Shown here one piece after another: positions 1 to 7,747 of a DNA stretch of 64,000 nt. The first letter of the stretch is position 1. Every line of letters starts with the position of its first letter. Source of the DNA: a bacterium (GTDB taxonomy: Bacteria; Armatimonadota; Abditibacteriia; Abditibacteriales; Abditibacteriaceae); assembly GCA_004172935.1 (NCBI GenBank), contig SDZD01000010.1, forward strand, positions 1 to 64,000, read 5' to 3'. Under the pieces are notes generated by a model. The model was not told where the DNA came from and ran no database searches. It was given only the letters and a program-made list of their open reading frames with translations. The position numbers and the translations under genes are program-made.

Positions 1-75
1 CGTCTTGGCCTCCACCAGAGGTCGCACACACTCCCACTGCTCATCCGTCAAATCACTCACATACCCCTGTCTCAT
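1..75 (-). CDS. IS5-family transposase, N-terminal fragment (runs off window)
   Basis: Reading leftward from an ATG near base 75 gives 25 residues, starting MRQGYVSDLTDEQWECVRPL, before the window ends. The YxSDLTDEQWxxxxPL pattern is the typical start of IS5-group transposases (DUF4096 N-terminal domain). The catalytic DDE part lies outside the window. The neighbouring gene on the same strand stops only 11 bases upstream, which suggests the insertion sequence landed in and cut that gene. The terminal inverted repeat should lie around bases 76-110 but cannot be fixed from one end. Family call is good; completeness is unknown. Confidence 0.65.
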   Translation of the reverse strand, partial: MRQGYVSDLTDEQWECVRPLVEAKT

Positions 76-86
76 CACACGAAGTC

Positions 87-653
87 TCACTTATTACTCT
101 CTTTGAGTACAGACTCTAATTCTTTCAGGCGAATGCGGTTGGGATGGTCGGGGTCAACTGAAATCTCAGAGGTCAGTGAGGGATGTGGGTTGTTCAGCAG
201 CAGATCTTGCCAACTTTTACCATCGGAAGAACGGAGTGCCGTGCGGTATCTGGACAAAATGGGAAAGCCGTCTTTACGTATGCCATTGGTTCTGTACTCG
301 CCCACAGCAAACAACTCTCCGCTCGCAGGGTGGATGAAGAACCTCAAAAACTCGAATCCACCACTGAGCCAATGCCACGTTTTCCCATCATCATTCGAAC
401 CGTACAGGCTGGCATTATTGTTGGGCGTCGTCATTGGCTCTTTCCTGTTTGTATTCACATAGTAGAAAAGAGTTTGTTTGTGAACTGGGTCCGGTACGGT
501 GATGCCTCCCGTTGGCAACTTCTTCTTTTTTACAACCTGCACATCAGATTTGAATCTGCGAGGTGGTTGTGTTTGGGCTGAAGACAGGGGTGAGAGTAAG
601 CCCACTGATGCCAACGCGAGAGAGCCTACGATAGGGGACAAGCGCTTTTTCAT
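87..653 (-). CDS. Secreted BNR/sialidase-like repeat protein, probably 3'-truncated by an IS
   Basis: The 188-residue product starts with a signal peptide (MKKRLSPIVGSLALASVGLL, cleavage probably after SSAQ). It carries BNR-like Asp-box phrases: ASLYGSNDDGKTWHWL and TALRSSDGKSW, as well as DPDHPNRI. These usually form multi-bladed propellers of more than 300 residues, so this protein is short. It ends in LKESNK a few bases before the transposase start on the same strand, so the 3' end has probably been replaced by insertion-sequence DNA. It is likely a non-functional or shortened exported protein. The exact substrate is unknown. Confidence 0.55.
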   Translation of the reverse strand: MKKRLSPIVGSLALASVGLLSPLSSAQTQPPRRFKSDVQVVKKKKLPTGGITVPDPVHKQTLFYYVNTNRKEPMTTPNNNASLYGSNDDGKTWHWLSGGFEFLRFFIHPASGELFAVGEYRTNGIRKDGFPILSRYRTALRSSDGKSWQDLLLNNPHPSLTSEISVDPDHPNRIRLKELESVLKESNK

Positions 654-873
654 ATCTAAACCTTACCAGACCATAAAACGACTTCTTTGTGATTGTAACG
701 AAATTAACATTGATTAAAAAAGGAGCCTTTGCTAGAATTGTCAGTGATCCCACTAACAAAATAAGCTCATTACCGATCCAACTCTGAAATCCGTAAATAG
801 GGCGGTGCTGGAACTTTTAATCAGCGCTAACGTTAATGCGCCATCGGCGGGCGCTTTCTGACATCCTCGCCGT

Positions 874-1032
874 TCAACATAAAGGGAGGCCGTTGCTTTT
901 TGCAGCGGCCTTTTTTCTTGCTAGTTCGTAGGCGCCGAGTTCGTCGTCGCTTTGTATCCAGTCCATCTCGCCGTTTGGCCCCGCGATGAAGCCATCGAGA
1001 GTAATCCACATCGTCACCAGTATTTTTCGCAT
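874..1032 (-). pseudogene. Dihydrofolate reductase-like (RibD C-terminal family) 5' remnant
   Basis: Starting at the internal ATG, the product begins MRKILVTMWITLDGFIAGPN and continues GEMDWIQSDDELGAYE. This is the characteristic beginning of small 'dihydrofolate reductase family' proteins (RibD_C fold, usually about 180-200 residues). Similarity stops after about 36 residues, exactly where the terminator hairpin begins, and the remaining 16 residues (ELARKKAAAKSN...) look like random translation. The gene is therefore a 5' fragment left by a deletion or rearrangement. It is probably not functional. Confidence 0.6.
888..916 (+). terminator. Rho-independent terminator-like hairpin
   Basis: GGCCGTTGC, loop TTTTT, GCAGCGGCC (one G-U pair), followed by six T. 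It points right, but no gene on the + strand precedes it. It lies in the broken end of the reductase fragment and may have arrived with the rearrangement that cut that gene. Confidence 0.55.
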
Positions 1033-1118
1033 GATTTGCTTTCCTCTGAGTTGGTTGACGGGCGAGGGGAGCAAACAGAAATCCAACATAAAGTGAGCAT
1101 CAATCGGCCATTTAGCGG

Positions 1119-2942
1119 ATGAAGAGGCCCAAAGGCGGCGCCGACACTCGGAGCAGCCTTAAGCCAGCATCCACTATGACGGAAAAATCCCGATTGGAAA
1201 GCGAACTTTCCACTACTGCGTCGCATTTCGCTCAGAACGCGACGCCCCAGTCAGAACAGACCCATTCGCCGTACCTTGATGATGTCACCGAGAACTATCT
1301 GAATAACGACTTCTCGTGGAAGTCGTGGTTTTACACACTCGACCATAAGCGCATCGGCATGATGTATCTGGTGTTGGTGTCGATTATGTTCGTGGCCGGA
1401 GGTTTCGCGGCTTCGATGGTGCGCTACAACCTCATCGAGCCGCAGGGACTACTCGGCGCCGAAGCCTACAACCGTTGGTTTACCGCGCACGGCATCGTGA
1501 TGGTGTTCTTCTTCCTTATTCCGGCGATTCCGGCGGGGTTGGGTAACTTTCTGGTGCCGATTATGTTGGGAGCCAGAGATGTCGCTTTCCCGAAGTTGAA
1601 CCTGCTGTCGTTTTACATTTTCGCTCTGGGAGTGTGCGTCGCTGTCGCCGCGCTTTTGCTCGGTGGTGTCGATACCGGTTGGACGTTTTACGCGCCGCTA
1701 TCGTCGTCGTACTCGAACGGTATGACGGTGTGGGCCATTGTCGGGGCGTTTCTGGCGGGCTTCTCGTCCATCCTGACCGGCCTGAACTTCATCGTTACCA
1801 TCCATAAGATGCGCGCTCCCGGCATGACGTGGTTTCGGATGCCGCTGTTTTTGTGGTCGATGTACTCGACCTCGCTGATTCAGGTGCTTGGCACTCCCGT
1901 CGTCGCCATTACGCTATTGCTGATTGTCGTCGAGAAGGTGCTGGGCGTGGGCGTCTTCGATCCTAAAATCGGTGGCGATCCGGTGTTGTTCCAGCATCTG
2001 TTCTGGTTTTATTCGCACCCCGCCGTCTACATCATGATTCTCCCGGCGTTCGCCTGTATCTCGGAGATCATCGCCTGTTTTTCGCGCAAGCCCATCTACG
2101 GCTATAAGTTCGTGGCGTTCTCGTCGCTGGCTATCGCCATCTTCGGCTTTCTGGTGTGGGGGCACCACATGTTCGTTTCCAGCCAGTCGCCGTATGCGGG
2201 CATGGTGTTCTCGTTGATTTCGTTTCTGGTCGCCATCCCTTCCGCCGTGAAGGTCTTCAACTGGACGGCGACGATTTACAAAGGCTCGATTCGCCTCACC
2301 ACCCCGATGCTATACGCTCTAGCTTTTATTGGCCTGTTCACTATCGGCGGTTTGACGGGGTTGCATCTGGCATCGATGGCGACCGATGTGTACCTGCACG
2401 ACAGCTACTTCATCATCGCCCACTTCCACTATGTCATGGTGGGCGGAACGATTTCGGCGTACATGGCCGGACTGCATTTCTGGTGGCCGAAGATGACGGG
2501 CAAATTGTACAGCGACCTGTGGGGCAAAGTGGCGGCGTTCGTATTGTTCATCGGCTTTAATCTCACCTTCTTCCCGCAGTTTTTACTGGGCCTGTGGGGG
2601 ATGCATCGTCGCTACCACTCCTATCCGCCCGAAATGCAATTCCTCAACATCATGTCAACGGCTGGGGCCACTGTTTTGGCGATTGGCTTCGCGATGCCCG
2701 CCTTCTACCTGACGTGGTCGCTCAAATACGGCCCCTTCGCTGGCAGCAATCCGTGGGAAGCGACGGGCCTCGAATGGCAAACCACCTCGCCACCGCCATT
2801 GGAGAACTTCAAGACCATCCCGATTGTCACCTGTGGCCCATATGCTTACGATGCCCCTGAGGCCGAGCGCATTTACGAAAAGCGTGAAGTCCTTGCACGC
2901 GAAGTGCGCGAACAGGTGGAGAACTCCGAAAAGGCGAACTAA
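1119..2942 (+). CDS. ctaD: Cytochrome c oxidase subunit I, A2-type heme-copper oxidase
   Basis: This is the catalytic membrane subunit of a terminal oxidase, which reduces O2 to water and pumps protons. The 607 residues contain the low-spin heme ligand in FTAHG (H124), the CuB ligands H300 in YSHPAVY and H349/H350 in WGHH, and the heme ligands in FIIAHFHY. The helix VI motif is YSHPxVY rather than GHPEVY, so the proton-channel glutamate of A1 oxidases is absent; that is the mark of the A2 subfamily. About twelve membrane helices are visible. An alternative start at base 1176 gives MTEKSRLE; neither start has a good ribosome site. Subunits II, III and assembly genes are not adjacent, so this is an orphan copy. 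Confidence 0.95.
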   Translation: MKRPKGGADTRSSLKPASTMTEKSRLESELSTTASHFAQNATPQSEQTHSPYLDDVTENYLNNDFSWKSWFYTLDHKRIGMMYLVLVSIMFVAGGFAASMVRYNLIEPQGLLGAEAYNRWFTAHGIVMVFFFLIPAIPAGLGNFLVPIMLGARDVAFPKLNLLSFYIFALGVCVAVAALLLGGVDTGWTFYAPLSSSYSNGMTVWAIVGAFLAGFSSILTGLNFIVTIHKMRAPGMTWFRMPLFLWSMYSTSLIQVLGTPVVAITLLLIVVEKVLGVGVFDPKIGGDPVLFQHLFWFYSHPAVYIMILPAFACISEIIACFSRKPIYGYKFVAFSSLAIAIFGFLVWGHHMFVSSQSPYAGMVFSLISFLVAIPSAVKVFNWTATIYKGSIRLTTPMLYALAFIGLFTIGGLTGLHLASMATDVYLHDSYFIIAHFHYVMVGGTISAYMAGLHFWWPKMTGKLYSDLWGKVAAFVLFIGFNLTFFPQFLLGLWGMHRRYHSYPPEMQFLNIMSTAGATVLAIGFAMPAFYLTWSLKYGPFAGSNPWEATGLEWQTTSPPPLENFKTIPIVTCGPYAYDAPEAERIYEKREVLAREVREQVENSEKAN

Positions 2943-3011
2943 ATATAATGATGCCGAGTCCGCACATTCGACGGGGTTTAGGCAACTCTATTTTGTTCGG
3001 GGAATGACAAA

Positions 3012-3037
3012 TGGGGCATCTCAACCGAGATGCCCCA
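3012..3037. terminator. Bidirectional hairpin between convergent genes
   Basis: Perfect 11-bp stem TGGGGCATCTC / GAGATGCCCCA with an AACC loop. It sits between the oxidase gene and the aldo/keto reductase, which point towards each other. There is no long T-run, so termination strength is uncertain. Confidence 0.5.
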
Positions 3038-3083
3038 TTCGGGTGTGAGCTAAAAGCTAACGCCTAATAGCCAACAGCTTTCC

Positions 3084-4046
3084 CTACCATGCGTAGCCTT
3101 CGGGGGAGGGTTTGTGGCCGGGGAAGATTTCGTCGATGCGTTTGAGGGTTTCTTCGGAGAACTCGATTTCGAGGGCGCGTAGCGATTCGTCCAATTGTTC
3201 GACGGTGCGGGGGCCGATGATGGGGGCTGTGACGGCTTTCTGGTGTAAGAGCCATGCGAGGGCGGCATCGGCGGGGCGTTCGCCGAGTTCCTTGCACAAG
3301 CCTTCCCATTTTTCCAGTTTGTCGCGGTTGGCTTCGATTTGGTTGTCCATTCCGGCGCGACGGCCTTCTTTGGGCTTATCGAGGATGCCGCCGAGCAAGC
3401 CGCCACCGAGCGGACTCCACGGGATGACGCCGACGCCGTAATCCTGGCAGGCGGGCAACAGGTCGCGCTCGACGGTGCGGGCGTTCAGGTTGTACAGGCT
3501 CTGCTCGGAGACGAGGCCGAGGAAGTGACGCGACTTGGCGATTTCGTTGGCCTTGGCGATGTGCCATCCGGCGAAGTTGGAGGAGCCGATGTACAGCACC
3601 TTGCCCTGTTGGACCAATAGTTCCATCGCTTGCCAGATTTCTTCCCACGGCGAATCACGCCAGACGTGGTGCATCTGGTAGAGGTCGAGGTAGTCGGTGT
3701 TGAGGCGCTTGAGCGAATCTTCGCAAGCGCGACGAATGTGAAGAGCCGAGAGGCGCGATGTGTTGGGCCAGTCGCCCATGTCGCCATACACCTTGGTCGC
3801 CAGCACAACCTTTTCGCGGCGTCCGCCGCCCTGCGCGAAGTAGCGTCCGATGATTTGTTCTGTGATGCCCTCGCCCTTCTTGCCGCCATAGACATTGGCG
3901 GTGTCCCAGAAGTTGATGCCGTGGTCGAGCGCCTTGTCCATTACTGCATAGGAATCCGGCTCGGTGGTCTGCGGCCCAAAGTTCATCGTTCCCAGACACA
4001 AACGCGAAACCGATAGGCCACTGCGCCCCAATTTGGTGTATTTCAT
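3084..4046 (-). CDS. Aldo/keto reductase
   Basis: A 320-residue cytosolic NADPH-dependent oxidoreductase of the aldo/keto reductase superfamily, subgroup of YajO/YghZ-like proteins. The catalytic tetrad is visible: D48 and Y53 in NFWDTANVYGG, K85 in LATKVYG, H126 in YQMHHVW. The C-terminal cofactor loop APIIGPRTVEQLDE is also present. The length matches the family. It is monocistronic and convergent with the oxidase gene; the substrate cannot be told from sequence. Confidence 0.93.
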   Translation of the reverse strand: MKYTKLGRSGLSVSRLCLGTMNFGPQTTEPDSYAVMDKALDHGINFWDTANVYGGKKGEGITEQIIGRYFAQGGGRREKVVLATKVYGDMGDWPNTSRLSALHIRRACEDSLKRLNTDYLDLYQMHHVWRDSPWEEIWQAMELLVQQGKVLYIGSSNFAGWHIAKANEIAKSRHFLGLVSEQSLYNLNARTVERDLLPACQDYGVGVIPWSPLGGGLLGGILDKPKEGRRAGMDNQIEANRDKLEKWEGLCKELGERPADAALAWLLHQKAVTAPIIGPRTVEQLDESLRALEIEFSEETLKRIDEIFPGHKPSPEGYAW

Positions 4047-4101
4047 CGGGGCTTTCGAGGTCGCAACTCAGGGGCCATCAGGGGGCGCTTATTATGAATT
4101 T

Positions 4102-4262
4102 AAACACAGAGAGCAGTTCCAGAAGAAGAGAGGTTGGGAGGGGATGGTTTTTGATTTTTAAACCGCAGAGGCGCGGAGACGCAGAGTGGTTTTGAGAGGA
4201 GAAGGTTGGGAAGTTTTGATTCACCACAGAGGCACAGAGAGGACTTGGGAGAGGAGGAATGA
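4102..4262. repeat. Degenerate tandem repeat, about 60-bp units
   Basis: Three diverged units begin at about 4102, 4160 and 4223 with AAACACAGAG, AAACCGCAGAG and ACCACAGAG. Each is followed by a purine-rich stretch with GAGAGGTTGGGA-like words. The phrase with GCAGAGGCGCGGAGACGC belongs to a type of intergenic repeat seen in several environmental bacterial phyla. It is non-coding; I see no gene in this part of the spacer. Confidence 0.55.
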
Positions 4263-4276
4263 GGTTTTCGTAGGGG

Positions 4277-4371
4277 CAATCCCATGTGGTTGCCCAGCGT
4301 AGGAAATCTCCGTATCTTGGGCTATTGCCACAAAATAGGCAACCGAAATGAGGGGCAACCACGTGGGATTG
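4277..4371. repeat. Inverted-repeat element (MITE-like), 95 bp
   Basis: The arms CAATCCCATGTGGTTGCCC (4277-4295) and its near-perfect reverse complement (4353-4371) match at 18 of 19 positions. The middle is AT-rich and has no open frame. The word GGGGCAATCCC...GGTTGCCC is typical of small palindromic interspersed repeats. With the tandem repeat to the left it fills the 390-bp gap between two minus-strand genes. Confidence 0.55.
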
Positions 4372-4439
4372 ATTTCATTGGCTAATGGGGAATGATTCCC
4401 TTATATGAGAGGGGGTTGAGGTCAGTGAATAGAGAGTGG

Positions 4440-5456
4440 CTACTTTATTCGCTGCGAGTAGATGCGCCCACTTTGAGTTCCGGCAACTAGATAGGAGCCA
4501 TCCGGTGAAAGTGTGGCGCTTGTGATTGTTTCGCTTGGAATATTTAATATGGGTTTTGAAATGGAGGCATTAGTGGTGGGGTGGCTCAGTAGCACCTGAC
4601 TGTTTTCTTCGTAGCTCAGCACACGGCCATCGTCCTCGACTTCAAAGTGGCGAACTTGTTCGTCGAAGGGGAAGGTCGTCGAGGCGAGTTTCTGGCCGTC
4701 GCTGGCTCTCCATAAACTCCAACTTAATTGGCGGGTTGTTGGCCCGTTATGTACAAACCAGACGGCGAGTAGATAGCGACCATTGCGGCTCCATTGGATG
4801 GATTGACCAAACACTCTGGAGTTGGAGTCGGACCATGTCCGCGTCCGCTTTCCGCTACTTATGTCATAAAAACCTAATCGCGATTGATAGAATTCCGTGA
4901 CTTGCACGACCAGAGTGCGACTATCGGGTGAAATCGCGAAGACCGTCGGAATCGACTCGCCGGGCGCGGCTCGGATTTTGATTTTATCTGGTGTTTTATG
5001 CCCTTTTACCTCGGCGTCGGCGCGTTCAAGGTAAATTCCATCGCGTTTATATGAAGCGAGCCATTTCCCATCCGCTGAGATAGCTGCTGCTTCTTGCATT
5101 CCATAAGAGTGGAGTATATGTCCGGTACTGGCATCAATAATATTGATCGGCGGGGCGCGCGTCTTTCCGTGTTCCTCTGCGACAAGAATATGCGAATCGT
5201 CAGAAAAGAACTGGGTTTTGACAATGTATGGGTCTCCCATATAAGACCACTTGGGAACAAAACCACCCGCTAAATCGAGAGCCGTTAAGCGTGGGCTTAC
5301 CAACAGCAGTTGCCCATTGTCTGAAAATTGCAGGTGTCGAATGCTATTCGTTGTCCGCGCGAACACCTTTTTCGGGCGCCATGAGGCCAGCGAGCGCATA
5401 TAGAACACGCCCACAATGAGGGGAAGAACCAGCAGGAGGAGACGGGATTTCTTCAT
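4440..5456 (-). CDS. Membrane-anchored WD40-like beta-propeller protein
   Basis: The 338-residue product has an N-terminal hydrophobic segment (residues 4-20) and then repeated propeller phrases such as ADGKWLASYKRDG, SPDSRTLVVQV and SPDGSYLVAGTQSGRIY. The WD/DG turns indicate a six- to seven-bladed propeller exposed outside the cytoplasm. No catalytic residues are visible; such proteins usually mediate protein binding. A similar protein is encoded at 45071. It is monocistronic. Function unknown. Confidence 0.7.
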   Translation of the reverse strand: MKKSRLLLLVLPLIVGVFYMRSLASWRPKKVFARTTNSIRHLQFSDNGQLLLVSPRLTALDLAGGFVPKWSYMGDPYIVKTQFFSDDSHILVAEEHGKTRAPPINIIDASTGHILHSYGMQEAAAISADGKWLASYKRDGIYLERADAEVKGHKTPDKIKIRAAPGESIPTVFAISPDSRTLVVQVTEFYQSRLGFYDISSGKRTRTWSDSNSRVFGQSIQWSRNGRYLLAVWFVHNGPTTRQLSWSLWRASDGQKLASTTFPFDEQVRHFEVEDDGRVLSYEENSQVLLSHPTTNASISKPILNIPSETITSATLSPDGSYLVAGTQSGRIYSQRIK

Positions 5457-5631
5457 GGGGTTTAGTTCAGCTTATTTGAGAGCAGTTGAGGGGGTCAGGG
5501 CGTCTTTTCGCGAGCGAAAGAAGCGGTGTTGTCGGGGTGTTTATTACATCTGCTGCTATTTCTCGTCGTTAAACTTTCGTCTTCAAAAGCTCGTCTTGTG
5601 GGTGGTTGCCGATTAATTCTCTCCTGCTTCG

Positions 5632-6684
5632 ATGAAAACTCTTTTCCCGTTGTGCCTTTTGGGCGCTGTGATGATGGCTCGTCCGGTTTGGGCGGGGTAT
5701 AGCGAGGGGCTTTTGCGTCAGCAGGCCGAATGGCTCGAGACCGAGCGGCATTTCGCCAGCATCGCGCCCAAGCCGTATGTTTCCTCGACTTCGGCGTACT
5801 CGTTTAGCAATCCCTATCAAGCGCCCGCCAAGATGCCGCGCCGCAACACCCCGACTTATTCGGCGCCGCGCCCGTTGCCGGCGCCGCAGGTTTCGGCAGA
5901 GCAACTGGAATTGGAACGGCGCGCCCGCCAGGAAGCCGCCGAGCGCGAATTAATCGAGGCGGTGGCGCGCAAGAAGCGCGACGAGTGGACGACAAAATCG
6001 CTGAAAGACCCCTATCTGACGTGGCATGAGCCGCCCGCTTTCGCCAACGATCAGCAGAAATATCAGTGGTTCTCGCAGCAGGCGGAGAAGGATCATGGGG
6101 CGGCTCTGGTGACGGCGCAGATGGCGTGGGATGGCATCGGGACCAAGAACGGGCGCGATTTGCCCGCGTTTTTTCGGGCGATGTCGAACACCTTTATCTG
6201 TCGGATGCAGAAGGCGCTGCTCGGTGAGAGTGCCCTTTATCGAGGGAAGGATGCCGCCGCTCGCAACAAGGGGTTGAGCGATCTTTATGAGGCCACTTAT
6301 TGGAACGACAAGAGTGGTGGACAGGCGCGGGCTTTCAAGACGCTGGAGAAGGTTTTCCTCAACCCCACTGTCAACGGGCAGCAAATCAATCTGCCGCGAA
6401 AAATTAAGGCGGCTATAGCACTCTGTTTTGGGGTGCGGGGCAACGCGCAAGCGGCTGCCGGGTTCATGATGTATTACGCCGAAGACCCGCTCATCATCGA
6501 GGATAATCTGGCGATAGAGAAAGCCGATATCGAGGTTTTACTCACTAAGTTCAAGGCGCCGCTCGGTGTGTATTATGCGCGCGGTTTGACGCTTTTGTCT
6601 GGCCCATTGCGCTATGAAGCAGGCGAGGGCGAACAGGGGGCGAACAGGGGGCGAACAGGGCGCCGAAGAGTTCGATTCCCATGA
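5632..6684 (+). CDS. Secreted hypothetical protein with a foreign C-terminus
   Basis: I do not recognise the family. The 350-residue product has a signal peptide (MKTLFPLCLLGAVMMARPVWAG), a Pro/Ser/Tyr-rich linker (about residues 45-90), a charged helix (QLELERRARQEAAERELIEAV, shortened here as residues 91-112) and a helical domain to about residue 322. The last 27 residues are translated from DNA homologous to the opposite strand of the CLC gene downstream, including a 12-bp tandem repeat that yields GEQGANRGRTG. The native 3' end has therefore been lost or replaced. Whether the protein still folds is unknown. Confidence 0.5.
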   Translation: MKTLFPLCLLGAVMMARPVWAGYSEGLLRQQAEWLETERHFASIAPKPYVSSTSAYSFSNPYQAPAKMPRRNTPTYSAPRPLPAPQVSAEQLELERRARQEAAERELIEAVARKKRDEWTTKSLKDPYLTWHEPPAFANDQQKYQWFSQQAEKDHGAALVTAQMAWDGIGTKNGRDLPAFFRAMSNTFICRMQKALLGESALYRGKDAAARNKGLSDLYEATYWNDKSGGQARAFKTLEKVFLNPTVNGQQINLPRKIKAAIALCFGVRGNAQAAAGFMMYYAEDPLIIEDNLAIEKADIEVLLTKFKAPLGVYYARGLTLLSGPLRYEAGEGEQGANRGRTGRRRVRFP

Positions 6685-6731
6685 TGGTGCAGGCGAGTAG
6701 AGTTTTGGAGGCGCCCGCGATGAAGCCGATG
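6599..6731 (-). pseudogene. Partial duplicate of the CLC antiporter gene 3' region
   Basis: Bases 6599-6731 align with 7791-7922, which encode about residues 361-406 of the CLC protein on the minus strand. Stretches such as CGCCGAAGAGTTCGATTCCC are identical. The copy differs by point changes, a 9-bp deletion and an expansion of the 12-mer GGGGGCGAACAG. The same-strand orientation suggests a tandem duplication, or a second CLC gene, that later decayed and fused to the gene at 5632. Confidence 0.8.
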
Positions 6732-6912
6732 AGGGATAGTTGTCCCTACAGGGGATTTTATAGCGGTCTCGGATAGTTTGGGGGAGACAAAATTATCCTC
6801 CCCTCCGCAAGCCAAGTCTTGCAAACGTATTGGCGTCAAGAGGTGTGTAATAGGGAACTTGCAATGCCCCAACTTTGCTCTTTGAGAATTCTAAGAATAA
6901 TGTTTGCAGACA

Positions 6913-6941
6913 TAGACCTTGCCGTTCCATGAGGTTATAAT
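6913..6941 (+). promoter_or_regulatory. Sigma-70-type promoter of the prepilin gene
   Basis: TAGACC, 17-bp spacer, perfect TATAAT. Transcription would start near 6948, giving a leader of about 20 bases before the prepilin start at 6967. Confidence 0.5.
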
Positions 6942-6966
6942 CTAGGAACATTTTCTTGGAATAAAC

Positions 6967-7686
6967 ATGAAAAAAACATCGGCCTCGTTGCTTGTTAATT
7001 CAGCTTTCACTCTTATAGAATTGTTGGTGGTTATCGCGATCATCGCGATTCTGGCCGCTATTTTGTTCCCCGTCTTTGCGAGGGCACGCGAAAACGCCCG
7101 CCGTGCTTCGTGCCAGAGCAATCTCAAGCAAATTGGCCTCGGTATTCTTCAGTATTCTCAAGATTACGACGAGCGCATGATTGATGCATGGCGCGGCCCC
7201 AGTAATGGCCCCTCCGATCCGGTCTCTAATTACAAATGGATGGATGCCATAAATCCATACGTCAAAAGCGAACAGGTATTCAACTGCCCCAGTCAAACAT
7301 TCACTGGCACTTTCGGGCCATACAAATTCCGCAACGGCACGAACTACGGCAGCTACGCCATCAACGCCTCGTACTATTTCACAAACGATAATTATGCGGG
7401 CGCTGCCTATTCCGCTTTACCCGCCATTGAAGCGCCCGCAACTACCGTTCTCGCTACCGATGGCGCCGGTAACTTCGAGACCCAGTGGCCCAATGCCGCC
7501 GGTAACCCCACCATCTCCACCACGACGCCACGCACACTTGAGCAGGTCGTTGAAAGACACTTGGATACAACTGTTGTCCTCTATTGTGATGGTCACGTCA
7601 AAGCCTCGAAACTGGACGCCCTCGCACGCACCAAAACTATCGGCGCCGATCAGGTCATGACCGCCTTTACCATCCAAGACGATTAA
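6967..7686 (+). CDS. Type IV prepilin-like protein, DUF1559 type
   Basis: A 239-residue pseudopilin. A short basic leader ends in NSA, then [20 protein letters not shown] forms the membrane helix with E5 of the mature chain. [20 protein letters not shown] and the QDYDE turn follow; the C-terminal DGHVK motif marks the DUF1559 / H-X9-DG type. The residue before the cleavage site is Ala rather than the usual Gly. The protein should be processed by prepilin peptidase and held in the inner membrane or assembled into a pilus or type II-like pseudopilus. It is one of six family members in the window and is monocistronic. Confidence 0.9.
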   Translation: MKKTSASLLVNSAFTLIELLVVIAIIAILAAILFPVFARARENARRASCQSNLKQIGLGILQYSQDYDERMIDAWRGPSNGPSDPVSNYKWMDAINPYVKSEQVFNCPSQTFTGTFGPYKFRNGTNYGSYAINASYYFTNDNYAGAAYSALPAIEAPATTVLATDGAGNFETQWPNAAGNPTISTTTPRTLEQVVERHLDTTVVLYCDGHVKASKLDALARTKTIGADQVMTAFTIQDD

Positions 7687-7747
7687 GAAATCCAACTCCC
7701 ACGTCGCATAAGGCGCAGGGCATAACTAGAAACCTGGCTCTTAAAAC

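Noticed and set aside
103..717. Plus-strand open frames across the first 700 bases
   Set aside because: They are antisense to a credible minus-strand gene with signal peptide and BNR motifs, and have poor composition.
4102..4262. Tandem units considered as a CRISPR array
   Set aside because: Units are diverged, lack identical repeats with unique spacers of even length, and no cas genes are present in the window.
4078..4362. Minus-strand open frame through the repeat-rich spacer
   Set aside because: Its translation is made of repeat-derived low-complexity sequence (PLRFKNQK, LCLCGES) with no start signal.
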